In this document: in pieces, positions 42,623-49,770 of the stretch
How positions within the stretch are numbered: the stretch's first letter is position 1
Layout: the number at the start of each line of letters is the position of its first letter
From: Nocardia fusca NBRC 14340
GTDB lineage: Bacteria; Actinomycetota; Actinomycetes; Mycobacteriales; Mycobacteriaceae
Assembly (NCBI RefSeq): GCF_001618425.1
Contig: NZ_BDCU01000031.1
Coordinates: forward strand, 1-64,000
DNA: 64,000 bases
Reading direction: 5' to 3'
Translations under genes and position numbers: made by a program
The notes under the pieces: generated by a model
The model's input: only the letters and a program-made list of their open reading frames with translations
The model's database searches: none
Told to the model about the DNA's origin: nothing

Positions 42623-43642
42623 ATGAACCGCCGGCTCTGCCTGGCCCGCCGACCGGCCGGAAAGCTGAGCGTCACCGATCTCGCGCTGATCGAGGAACCC
42701 GTTCCGGAACCCGGCCCGGGCGGGATACTGGTGCGCAACACCTGGCTGTCGATCGATCCGTCCCTCCGCATCCGGCTGGCGGAGACCACACCCGACGGGT
42801 ACCTGCCGCCGCTGCGGCCGGGCGAGGGGCTCACCGGTCTCGCGCTCGGCGTGGTCGCCGAGACCCGCCATCCGGACTACACCGTCGGGGAGCTGGTCTC
42901 CCACACCCTCGGCTACCGCGAATACGCGGTGGTGGGTGCCGGGACGCAGACCATCGGCGGCTACGGCGCGCCCACCCGGATCGAGACCGGGGACCTGCCA
43001 CCGCAATGGTTCCTCGGGCCGCTGGGCAGCGCCGGACTCACCGCCTATGTGGGACTGGTCGAGATCCTCGAGCTGACCGCGGCGGACACGCTGTGGGTGT
43101 CGTCGGCCGCCGGTTCGGTCGGCTCGCTCGTCGCGCAACTCGCGGTATTGCGCGGTGCCACGGTGCTCGGCTCGGCGGGCAGCCCGGACAAGGTCGCCTA
43201 CTTGCGTGACGAACTCGGCATCGCGGCCTTCGACTACCACGAACCCGCCCTCACCGAATCGCTGGCGGCGCTCGCGCCCACGGGAATCGACGCGTATTTC
43301 GACAATGTCGGTGGCGACCATCTGACCGCGGCGCTGGACGCCCTGCGCCCGCAGGGACGGATCGCGCTGTGCGGTGCGGTGTCCGGTTACGACGGCGCCG
43401 CCCCGGCCGGACCGCCGAACCTGTTCACCATGGTGGCGAAAGGTCTGCGCATGCGGGGATTCCGGGCCGGATCCTTCAACCACCTCGAAGCGCCGATGCG
43501 CGCCGAGGTCGGTGCGCATCTCGCGGCCGGACGACTGGTCCACCGGGAATCGGTGTTCGAGGGGATCGAGCAGGCGGCGGCCGCCCTGGTGGCGATGCTG
43601 TCGGGCGCGACAACCGGTAAGACACTGTGCCGTCTCGCCTGA
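42623..43642 (+). CDS. NADP-dependent MDR oxidoreductase (CurA/prostaglandin-reductase-like)
   Basis: 339-aa zinc-free MDR enzyme of the PTGR/CurA group. NTWLSIDPSLRIRL, LGSAGLTAYVGL, Rossmann AAGSVGSLVAQLAVLRGATVLGSAGSPDKVAYL, then FDNVGGDHLTAALDALRPQGRIALCGAVSGY. It reduces the C=C of alpha,beta-unsaturated ketones or aldehydes with NADPH. Start 42623 has an ideal AAGGAGG. Same transcription unit as the SnoaL pair, so likely saturates an enone produced there. Confidence 0.9.
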   Translation: MNRRLCLARRPAGKLSVTDLALIEEPVPEPGPGGILVRNTWLSIDPSLRIRLAETTPDGYLPPLRPGEGLTGLALGVVAETRHPDYTVGELVSHTLGYREYAVVGAGTQTIGGYGAPTRIETGDLPPQWFLGPLGSAGLTAYVGLVEILELTAADTLWVSSAAGSVGSLVAQLAVLRGATVLGSAGSPDKVAYLRDELGIAAFDYHEPALTESLAALAPTGIDAYFDNVGGDHLTAALDALRPQGRIALCGAVSGYDGAAPAGPPNLFTMVAKGLRMRGFRAGSFNHLEAPMRAEVGAHLAAGRLVHRESVFEGIEQAAAALVAMLSGATTGKTLCRLA

Positions 43643-43657
43643 GAAATGCCGTGGTGC

Positions 43658-44431
43658 TCAGCGGTCGCGCTGGGCGCGGCCCATATTCCGTTCCCGCTCC
43701 CGTTCGGCCGCGGTGGCGAGATAGTCACCGAGTTCGCGGCGCAGGGTGGTGTCGAGCGACCGGGCCAGACTGGTGTGCACCGCGGCGACGCCGAGTTCGC
43801 GCATCGTATTGAGCATGCGGGTGGTGGCGGCGATCTCGTCGTTGGAGTCCGGTAGCCAGCCGGGCCCGTGCTCGTCGACGATATGTTTCTTCGCCGCGTT
43901 GATGAGTAACTCGCTGATATCGTCGATTCGCGTCGCGACCTCGGCGTACACCGAGATCAGCGTGCCCAGCTCCACCCCGTACTCGTGGAGTTCGGTGAAC
44001 GAGGTGAGCAGCTGGGTATCGGTGATCACCACCGTCTCGCCGTCCACCCGGACCAGACCCATCCGGCCCAGCTGCGCCACCAGCTCCTCGGTCTGCTCAC
44101 CGAGAATGGTGGCGAGCAGCTCCCGGGGAACCTCGAAGGTCTCCTCCTCCGACCAGTTCGCGGTGACGGCGTGCTGGAGACCCAGCACTTCGGTGAGGTC
44201 CTTACCGGTTTCCCAGCTGGTGATGAAATCGGCGATATGCGCGGTGGTGAAACCGCGCTGCAGCAGCGCGTCGATGAGGCGAAGCCGCTCGAGATGGGAA
44301 TCGTCGTAGATACTGGCCCGGCCGTCGCGGTCGGCCGGAGGCGGCAACAGTCCGCGTTCCTGATAGGCACGGACATTGCGGGAGGTGGTGCCCGCGGCGC
44401 GGGCGAGATCGTCGATCCGGTATCGCGCCAT
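43658..44431 (-). CDS. MerR-family transcriptional regulator with extended effector domain
   Basis: 257-aa MerR regulator. HTH MARYRIDDLARAAGTTSRNVRAYQERGLLPPPADRDGRASIYDDSHLERLRLIDALLQRGFTTAHIADFI (1-70), then an unusually long C-terminal region (LGTLISVYAEVATRIDDISELLINAAKKHIVDEHGPGW) typical of lipid-catabolism-associated MerR proteins in Nocardia/Mycobacterium. GGAGG precedes the ATG; a TAGACT -10-like hexamer lies upstream at about 44486. Convergent with the MDR gene (15 bp) and downstream of the monooxygenase gene, which it may regulate. Confidence 0.88.
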   Translation of the reverse strand: MARYRIDDLARAAGTTSRNVRAYQERGLLPPPADRDGRASIYDDSHLERLRLIDALLQRGFTTAHIADFITSWETGKDLTEVLGLQHAVTANWSEEETFEVPRELLATILGEQTEELVAQLGRMGLVRVDGETVVITDTQLLTSFTELHEYGVELGTLISVYAEVATRIDDISELLINAAKKHIVDEHGPGWLPDSNDEIAATTRMLNTMRELGVAAVHTSLARSLDTTLRRELGDYLATAAERERERNMGRAQRDR

Positions 44432-44498
44432 GAATCCGCACCTCCCTCGCCCGCCTGCGCCGGTGACTCCGGCCCGGGAATCCGAGTCTAGCCGCCGC

Positions 44499-46007
44499 CT
44501 AGGAGACCGATGCCACCCTCGGCGCGATCCGCGGCTCGGCCGCCACCAGCGTGTAGTCGTCGAGATCGACCTCGCGCAACTGGTTGCGGTACTGGGTGGC
44601 GAACCCCGGGTACATGGTCGCGTTGAACCCGTCCTCGGTCAGGTACCAGCTGCGGCAGCCCGAGTTCCAGGTGGTCGCGCCGAGCTTGCGCTGGATCGCC
44701 GCGTTGTAGCGCTCCTGGCGGTCGCGGCGCACCTCGAGCATCCGCAGGTCACGGTCGAGGATCAGGCCGATCGCCTGCACCAGGTAGTCGATCTGCGCTT
44801 CCATGTACACCAGGGCCGAGTTGTGCCCCGGGCCGGAATTCGGTCCGAACGTGAGGAACAGGTTCGGATACCCCGAGACCGCGACACTGCGGTACGCGAA
44901 CGCGCCGCGCCGCCATTCGTCGGCGAGCACCCGGCCGTCGCGACCCGTGATCGGAATCGGTGTCCCCGTTTTGGAGACCTCGAACCCGGTGGCGAACACG
45001 ATGCAGTCGGCGCGATGCTCGATCCCCTCGGCGGTGCGGATACCGTCCGGGGCGATCCGGGCGATCGGCCAGGTGATCAGCTTGCAGTTCTCCCGTTGCA
45101 GCGCCGGGTAGTAGTCGTCGGTCATGAGCAGTCGTTTGCATCCCGCCCGGAAATCGGGGGTGAGCTGGCGGCGCAGCCACGGATCGGCGACCTGCCGCCG
45201 CAATTGCGCCCGGCCGGCCAGTTCGACCACCCGGGTCAGCGGGGTGTTCCAGACGACGCCGAGCGCCACCGACTCGTGCCCGTAGAACCACGCCTGCCGC
45301 GCGAGGGTCTGCGCGCCGGGAACGTGCCGGTAGAGCTCCTTGGCGAGGGCGCCGGTGCGCCGGTTCACCCGGGGCAGGACCCAGCCGGGGGTGCGCTGGA
45401 AAACCTTCACCGAACCGGCCCGTTCCACCAGTTCCGGAATGATCTGCACCGCACTGGCTCCGGTGCCGATCACCGCGACCCGTTTCCCGGCGAAATCGTA
45501 GTCGTGGTCCCAGCGGGCACTGTGGATCGTATGGCCGGCGAAGGAGTCGATACCCGGGATATCGGGGTAGCCGGGTTCGGTCAGCGGCCCGGATGCCAGC
45601 ACCACCGCGCGGGCGCGGACTTCTCCGGACCCCTCGATCGCGATCTCCCAGGTACCGGTGGACTCGTCGAATTCCATACCGGTGACGTTGTGCCGCAGCC
45701 GGATATACGGCCCGATACCGGATTTCGCCACCATCGAGTCGATATAGCCCAGGATCTCACCGCTCCCGGAATAGGTGTGTGACCAGTCCGGATTGGGCGC
45801 GAAACTGTAGGAATAGAGGCGGGAGGGAATATCGCAGGCCGCGCCGGGATAGGTGTTGTCGCGCCAGGTTCCGCCGATCGCGTCACCGCGTTCGAACACC
45901 GCGAAATTCGTGATACCGCGGTCCCGGAGCCGGATGGCCGCGCCGATTCCGGCGAATCCCGCACCGATCACGGCGACATCGAGCGGGGCTGTGCTGGTCG
46001 TGGTCAT
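44499..46007 (-). CDS. Baeyer-Villiger-type flavin monooxygenase
   Basis: 502-aa FAD/NADPH monooxygenase. FAD motif VIGAGFAGIGAAI (15-20 GAGFAG), the BVMO fingerprint FAGHTIHSARW at 156-166 (FxGxxxHxxxW), and NADPH motif VAVIGTGASAVQIIPEL. Aromatic and Trp-rich C-terminus (TTWNSGCRSWYLTEDG). Such enzymes insert oxygen next to a ketone to give an ester. GAGGA precedes the ATG at 46007. It follows the diiron-protein gene by 11 bp in the same leftward operon as an SDR and an esterase, which together would make a ketone/ester cleavage route. Confidence 0.92.
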   Translation of the reverse strand: MTTTSTAPLDVAVIGAGFAGIGAAIRLRDRGITNFAVFERGDAIGGTWRDNTYPGAACDIPSRLYSYSFAPNPDWSHTYSGSGEILGYIDSMVAKSGIGPYIRLRHNVTGMEFDESTGTWEIAIEGSGEVRARAVVLASGPLTEPGYPDIPGIDSFAGHTIHSARWDHDYDFAGKRVAVIGTGASAVQIIPELVERAGSVKVFQRTPGWVLPRVNRRTGALAKELYRHVPGAQTLARQAWFYGHESVALGVVWNTPLTRVVELAGRAQLRRQVADPWLRRQLTPDFRAGCKRLLMTDDYYPALQRENCKLITWPIARIAPDGIRTAEGIEHRADCIVFATGFEVSKTGTPIPITGRDGRVLADEWRRGAFAYRSVAVSGYPNLFLTFGPNSGPGHNSALVYMEAQIDYLVQAIGLILDRDLRMLEVRRDRQERYNAAIQRKLGATTWNSGCRSWYLTEDGFNATMYPGFATQYRNQLREVDLDDYTLVAAEPRIAPRVASVS

Positions 46008-46018
46008 ATCTGTCCTCG

Positions 46019-46942
46019 TCACGCGGCGGGGGTGTAGGTGATTTCCTTCGACCAGCTCGGGTCCTTGCGCAGCAGCCGCCGCGGAATACGTCCGGTGACC
46101 TTCACCAGGGCGTCCGCGAGCAGGTGATACGGGTGACCCCGGTCGACGACCCAGTCACCGTGCCTCTTCACGATCTGGTACATCGGCAGCCGGCGCGCGA
46201 ATTCGCTGCGCTCGCCCACCTTCCGGTAGCGCTCGAGCGCCGAGTACAGCTTCTTCTCGTCCACCCCCATCGCGACGATGTTGTCGCGCATCTTGTTCAG
46301 CAGCGGCATATAACTCAGTACGCCGATCAGGAAGGTCGGTTTCACCCAGCCGCCGACCAGTTCGATGAGCAGTGTGCGCATCTCGGCGTGGCCCAGCACA
46401 TCCATCACCGCGAAATCGACTGCCAGATGGCGGGATTCGTCGGCATTGATCCGCCGGAACGCCTCCTGGCACACCGGATCCTCGATCTCGTCCATGATGA
46501 ATTTGACGAGTGCGCCGTCCAGCGCGACCTCGAGCATCGGGATCACGGTCCCCAGGAACGACAGCGACATCTCGTCGGCGTATTTGTCCAGGAAATCGAT
46601 CACCAGTTTGACGTTGATATTCGGCTGCGGGATCTCGTCACCCTCGAGCATGCCCCAGCGCCGCATCAACGCGAGTTCGGCATTGGCGTGCTTCTGCTCC
46701 TCGGCGTGGAAATAACGGTAGATCTCGCGCAAGGTCTCGTCGGGGGCCTTCTTGGCCATGGCGGCGAATCCGCGCGCCCCCACGTTCTCGATCCACATCA
46801 GGTCCGACATGAACGGCTTCAGGCGCGCGTGCTGTTCCGGGGTGATCGTTTCCGCGCCCGGCGCGTCCCAATCGATATCGGCCAGTGCCCACTGGCGGTC
46901 CTTGATCTTGTCGAGCATGTCCTGGAAGTCCATGGTCGCCAT
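46019..46942 (-). CDS. ferritin-like diiron protein (putative oxygenase/desaturase)
   Basis: 307-aa four-helix protein. A complete dinuclear iron ligand set can be read: Glu52, Glu82-x2-His85 (AEEQKH), Glu138 and Glu169-x2-His172 (ADESRH). This is the pattern of ferritin-like diiron oxygenases such as fatty-acyl desaturases, AurF and aldehyde-deformylating enzymes. The C-terminal 90 residues are basic (RIPRRLLRKDPSWSK). AGGAG lies seven bases before the ATG. Between the SDR and monooxygenase genes (1-bp and 11-bp gaps). Often annotated vaguely as reductase; oxygen-dependent chemistry is inference from the ligands. Confidence 0.8.
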   Translation of the reverse strand: MATMDFQDMLDKIKDRQWALADIDWDAPGAETITPEQHARLKPFMSDLMWIENVGARGFAAMAKKAPDETLREIYRYFHAEEQKHANAELALMRRWGMLEGDEIPQPNINVKLVIDFLDKYADEMSLSFLGTVIPMLEVALDGALVKFIMDEIEDPVCQEAFRRINADESRHLAVDFAVMDVLGHAEMRTLLIELVGGWVKPTFLIGVLSYMPLLNKMRDNIVAMGVDEKKLYSALERYRKVGERSEFARRLPMYQIVKRHGDWVVDRGHPYHLLADALVKVTGRIPRRLLRKDPSWSKEITYTPAA

Positions 46943-46943
46943 A

Positions 46944-47837
46944 TCAGACTCCTGTTCTCTGGGTGGTGGTCGGCGTGGCGGCTGCGTCCTGCGGCAACAG
47001 CCGCTCGAGCAGGCCCGCCACGGTGGTGTACGGTCCGGGAAAAGCGCGCTTGAGCAGCCAGATCAACTGGGCGTCGGGCTGTGGGAGGACATGCAGCCGG
47101 CCGCGGTCGTGCGCGTCGAGGGTGATGCGGGCGACGCGCTCGGGGGAGAAGCCGGTCCAGCGCATGAGGGTGTCGGCGAGATCGCGCGAACCCGTGGTGA
47201 TACGCCCGTCCCGGGCGACATTGGTCCGGACGAAGGTGGGGCAGAGTACGGTGACCGCGATATCGGTGCCGTTGAACTCCGCGGCCATCGTCTCCGACAG
47301 GGCGAGCACGCCGGCCTTGGACGTGTTGTAGACCGCCATCGAGGGCGCGGCCGCGAAAGCGGCGGCCGAGGCCACATTGATGATGCCGCCGCGGCCGCTG
47401 GCCCGCAGCCGGGGCGCGAAGATCTCGCATCCGTGCACCACGCCCCACAGGTTGATACCGAGCGCCCACTCCCAGTCGCCGAATCCGATTTCGCCGACCG
47501 GTTTCCCGCCGATTCCGACGCCGGCGTTGTTGACCATCAGCGAGACCCCGCCGTCGAATACGGAGTCGGCGAACCGGGCGAGGATCTCCACGTCCGCACG
47601 ATGAGCGACATCGCAGCGGAAAGCATGGGCGGCGCCTGGGTGTTCGCGTTCGATGAGGGCCACCGTTTCCGCGGCGCGGCTCTCGTCGATATCGGCGCAG
47701 ACGATCTGTCCGCCCCGGGCGGCCAGTTCGCGGGCCAGGGCGCGGCCGATTCCGCTCCCGGCGCCGGTGACCACCGCGCGGGCGCCGTGGGTGCGGCCCG
47801 AGCTGCCGAACGGCAGGAGGTTGCGCAGGGTTGTCAT
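46944..47837 (-). CDS. SDR-family oxidoreductase (SadH-like)
   Basis: 297-aa SDR: AVVTGAGSGIGRALARELAARGGQIVCADIDE, NNAG (MVNNAGVGIGG), Ser in INVASAAAF, YNTSKAG and a C-terminal extension PDAQLIWLLKRAFPGPYTTVAGLLERLLPQD predicted to be amphipathic. This long-form SDR with an LKRxxP tail resembles SadH (Rv3085) of the mycobacterial mymA operon. It lies 1 bp from both neighbours, indicating a tight operon with the esterase and the diiron protein. Confidence 0.87.
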   Translation of the reverse strand: MTTLRNLLPFGSSGRTHGARAVVTGAGSGIGRALARELAARGGQIVCADIDESRAAETVALIEREHPGAAHAFRCDVAHRADVEILARFADSVFDGGVSLMVNNAGVGIGGKPVGEIGFGDWEWALGINLWGVVHGCEIFAPRLRASGRGGIINVASAAAFAAAPSMAVYNTSKAGVLALSETMAAEFNGTDIAVTVLCPTFVRTNVARDGRITTGSRDLADTLMRWTGFSPERVARITLDAHDRGRLHVLPQPDAQLIWLLKRAFPGPYTTVAGLLERLLPQDAAATPTTTQRTGV

Positions 47838-47838
47838 C

Positions 47839-48822
47839 TCAGCTCACTTTCCGTGGGGTGCCGACCGTGAGTGCCGCGCACAGGAAATCGGCGGCCCGGC
47901 CCAGGGCGGCGTCGGCCTCGGGAGCCAGGCGCGGCAGTGCCTGGAACACGTGCACCTGGCCCGGCCAGATCTCGAGGGTGCAGTCACCGCCCGCGGCCCG
48001 GACCATCGTGTGCAGGTGCCGGGCGTCGGCGCTGAGCATCTCGGCGCCGCCGGCCTGGACCAGCATCGGCGGCAGCGCGGTTCCGGCCGCGACGGTGAGC
48101 CGCAGCCGCGGGGCGTCGTCGGGGTGCCCGCTGGTGTAGACCCGGGGGAGCCGGCGGGCGGCCCGGGCCGAGATCACCGGATCGCGCCGCCGCCGCTCCT
48201 GGTCGGTCGCCAGGGCGAAGGTGAGATCGATCAGCGGGGAGAACAGGGCGACGGCGGCGGGCTGCGCCGCACCCCGAGCGGCATTCTCCAAGAGCAGGTC
48301 GAGGGTGAGGTGCCCGCCGGCGGAATCGGCGGCGATCACCAGGTCGTGCGCGGCGAAGCCCTGTCCGAGCAGCCACTCGAAACCGGCGGCGATATCGTCG
48401 GCGGCGGCCGGGAAGCGGTGTTCGGGGGCGAGCCGGTAGTCCACGACGAATACGGGCAGACCGGTGTCGCGGGACAACCGGGAGGCCAGGCCGCGATGGG
48501 TACGGGCCGAGCAGAGCACATATCCGCTGCCGTGCACGTAGTAGACGGCCCGGCTACCGGGCCGGACGCCGGGGGCGCGCACCCATTCGCCGCGGACACC
48601 GGCGGTCCGGACCTCCTGGACGGCTGTTCCGCGCAGGGGTGGCCCGGCCAGTTCCATGATCGTCGCGATGAGTGTGCGGGCGAACAGTACGCCCGGTGGG
48701 TTCAGCGGCACCGCGCAGTTGATCGGGCGCAGACCGTATTCCGCCGCGGTGGCTGCCAGCCGCGAACGCAGAGAGGGCGCCCGCGGCACATCGGAGCGCG
48801 AGGTCCTCGTCGACCTAGTCAT
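47839..48822 (-). CDS. alpha/beta hydrolase, HSL-family esterase (LipR-like)
   Basis: 327-aa HSL-type esterase: oxyanion motif HGSG (YYVHGSGYVLCSA), YRLAPEHRFPAAADD, nucleophile elbow ADSAGG (IAADSAGGHLTL), SPLIDL, catalytic Asp/Glu in VQAGGAEMLSADARHL and His in WPGQVHVFQ. The classical HGGG reads HGSG. It resembles LipR (Rv3084). First gene of the leftward esterase-SDR-diiron-monooxygenase operon; the upstream 113 bp contain an 18-bp palindrome. Could hydrolyse the ester made by the monooxygenase. Confidence 0.87.
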   Translation of the reverse strand: MTRSTRTSRSDVPRAPSLRSRLAATAAEYGLRPINCAVPLNPPGVLFARTLIATIMELAGPPLRGTAVQEVRTAGVRGEWVRAPGVRPGSRAVYYVHGSGYVLCSARTHRGLASRLSRDTGLPVFVVDYRLAPEHRFPAAADDIAAGFEWLLGQGFAAHDLVIAADSAGGHLTLDLLLENAARGAAQPAAVALFSPLIDLTFALATDQERRRRDPVISARAARRLPRVYTSGHPDDAPRLRLTVAAGTALPPMLVQAGGAEMLSADARHLHTMVRAAGGDCTLEIWPGQVHVFQALPRLAPEADAALGRAADFLCAALTVGTPRKVS

Positions 48823-48845
48823 GCGTTCAGAATCATTCACCAATG

Positions 48846-48863
48846 TGCCATTTGTCAATGGCA
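48846..48863. promoter_or_regulatory. palindrome TGCCATT-N4-AATGGCA, probable operator
   Basis: Perfect 7-bp arms with a 4-bp centre, in the intergenic region between the leftward esterase operon (start 48822) and the rightward SDR gene (start 48936). Its AT content and symmetry stand out in this GC-rich DNA. No regulator gene is adjacent; the MerR at 43658 lies at the other end of the operon. Confidence 0.55.
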
Positions 48864-48935
48864 GATAAACCGCGCATCGCTGGGGAACCGCGTGGCAGCC
48901 CCGGCCGGTCAGTGGTGGTGCGGCACGATGAAGGG

Positions 48936-49730
48936 ATGAATATCGACCTCTCCGGACGGCACGCACTGGTCACGGGTTCCAGCCAGGGCATCGGCCTCGC
49001 CATTGCCACCGCGCTGGCGCGGGCCGGTGCGTCGGTGATCGTGAACGGGCGCGGGCCGGACCGGACCGAAGCGGCCCGCACCCGCATTCTGGACGAGGTC
49101 CCCGGGGCCTCGGTGCGCGCCGTCGCCGCCGACCTGTCCTCCGCGGTGGGGGCCGGAATATTGCGTGAGAAGGTCCCCGAGCTGGATATCCTCGTCAACA
49201 ACCTCGGAATCTTCGAGGCGAAACCGGTACTCGAGATCGACGACGACGACTGGCGGCGCTACTTCGAGGTGAATGTGCTGTCCGCCATCCGGCTCATCCG
49301 GATGTATCTGCCCGGCATGATGCAGCAGGGTTTTGGTCGCGTCATGAACATCGCCAGCGATTCGGCGGTGGTGACCCCGCTCGAAATGGTGCACTACGGC
49401 ACGACGAAAACCGCGCTGCTCGCCGTCACCCGCGGATACGCGAAAGCCGCGGCGGGTACCGGGGTCACCGTCAATTCCGTGATGGCGGGTCCGACCCATA
49501 CACCCGGCGTGGAGGATTTCGTCCGCGACCTGGTCGGCTCCGAACTGTCCTGGGAGGAGGCCCAGCACCGTTTCATGCTGGAGCATCGCCCGCATTCGCT
49601 GCTCCAGCGACTGATCGAACCCGCCGAGATCGGCAATATGGTGGTCTACCTCGCCTCGGATCAGGCCTCGGCCACGACCGGGGGCGCGGTCCGCGTGGAC
49701 GGCGGCTACATCGATTCCATCCTGCCCTGA
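48936..49730 (+). CDS. SDR-family oxidoreductase
   Basis: 264-aa SDR: ALVTGSSQGIGLAIATALARAGASVIVNGRG, NNLG (LVNNLGIFEAKP) in place of NNAG, Ser in NIASDSAVV, YGTTKTALLAVTRGYAKA and ATTGGAVRVDGGYIDSILP. The Leu for Ala exchange in NNAG occurs in a known SDR subgroup (putative 3-oxoacyl-ACP-reductase-like). Start ATG 48936 is the best-supported one although GAAGGG lies unusually close. Divergent from the esterase operon with the palindrome between. Confidence 0.87.
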   Translation: MNIDLSGRHALVTGSSQGIGLAIATALARAGASVIVNGRGPDRTEAARTRILDEVPGASVRAVAADLSSAVGAGILREKVPELDILVNNLGIFEAKPVLEIDDDDWRRYFEVNVLSAIRLIRMYLPGMMQQGFGRVMNIASDSAVVTPLEMVHYGTTKTALLAVTRGYAKAAAGTGVTVNSVMAGPTHTPGVEDFVRDLVGSELSWEEAQHRFMLEHRPHSLLQRLIEPAEIGNMVVYLASDQASATTGGAVRVDGGYIDSILP

Positions 49731-49737
49731 ACGGGTC

Positions 49738-49766
49738 GCTCGATCGCCGTGCCGCGGCGGTCGAGC
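49738..49766. terminator. hairpin between convergent SDR and ceramidase genes
   Basis: Twelve-base arms GCTCGATCGCCG / CGGCGGTCGAGC with one G-T wobble and a 5-nt loop, right after the SDR stop and before the end of the ceramidase gene. Probable bidirectional terminator. Confidence 0.65.
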
Positions 49767-49770
49767 GGAC

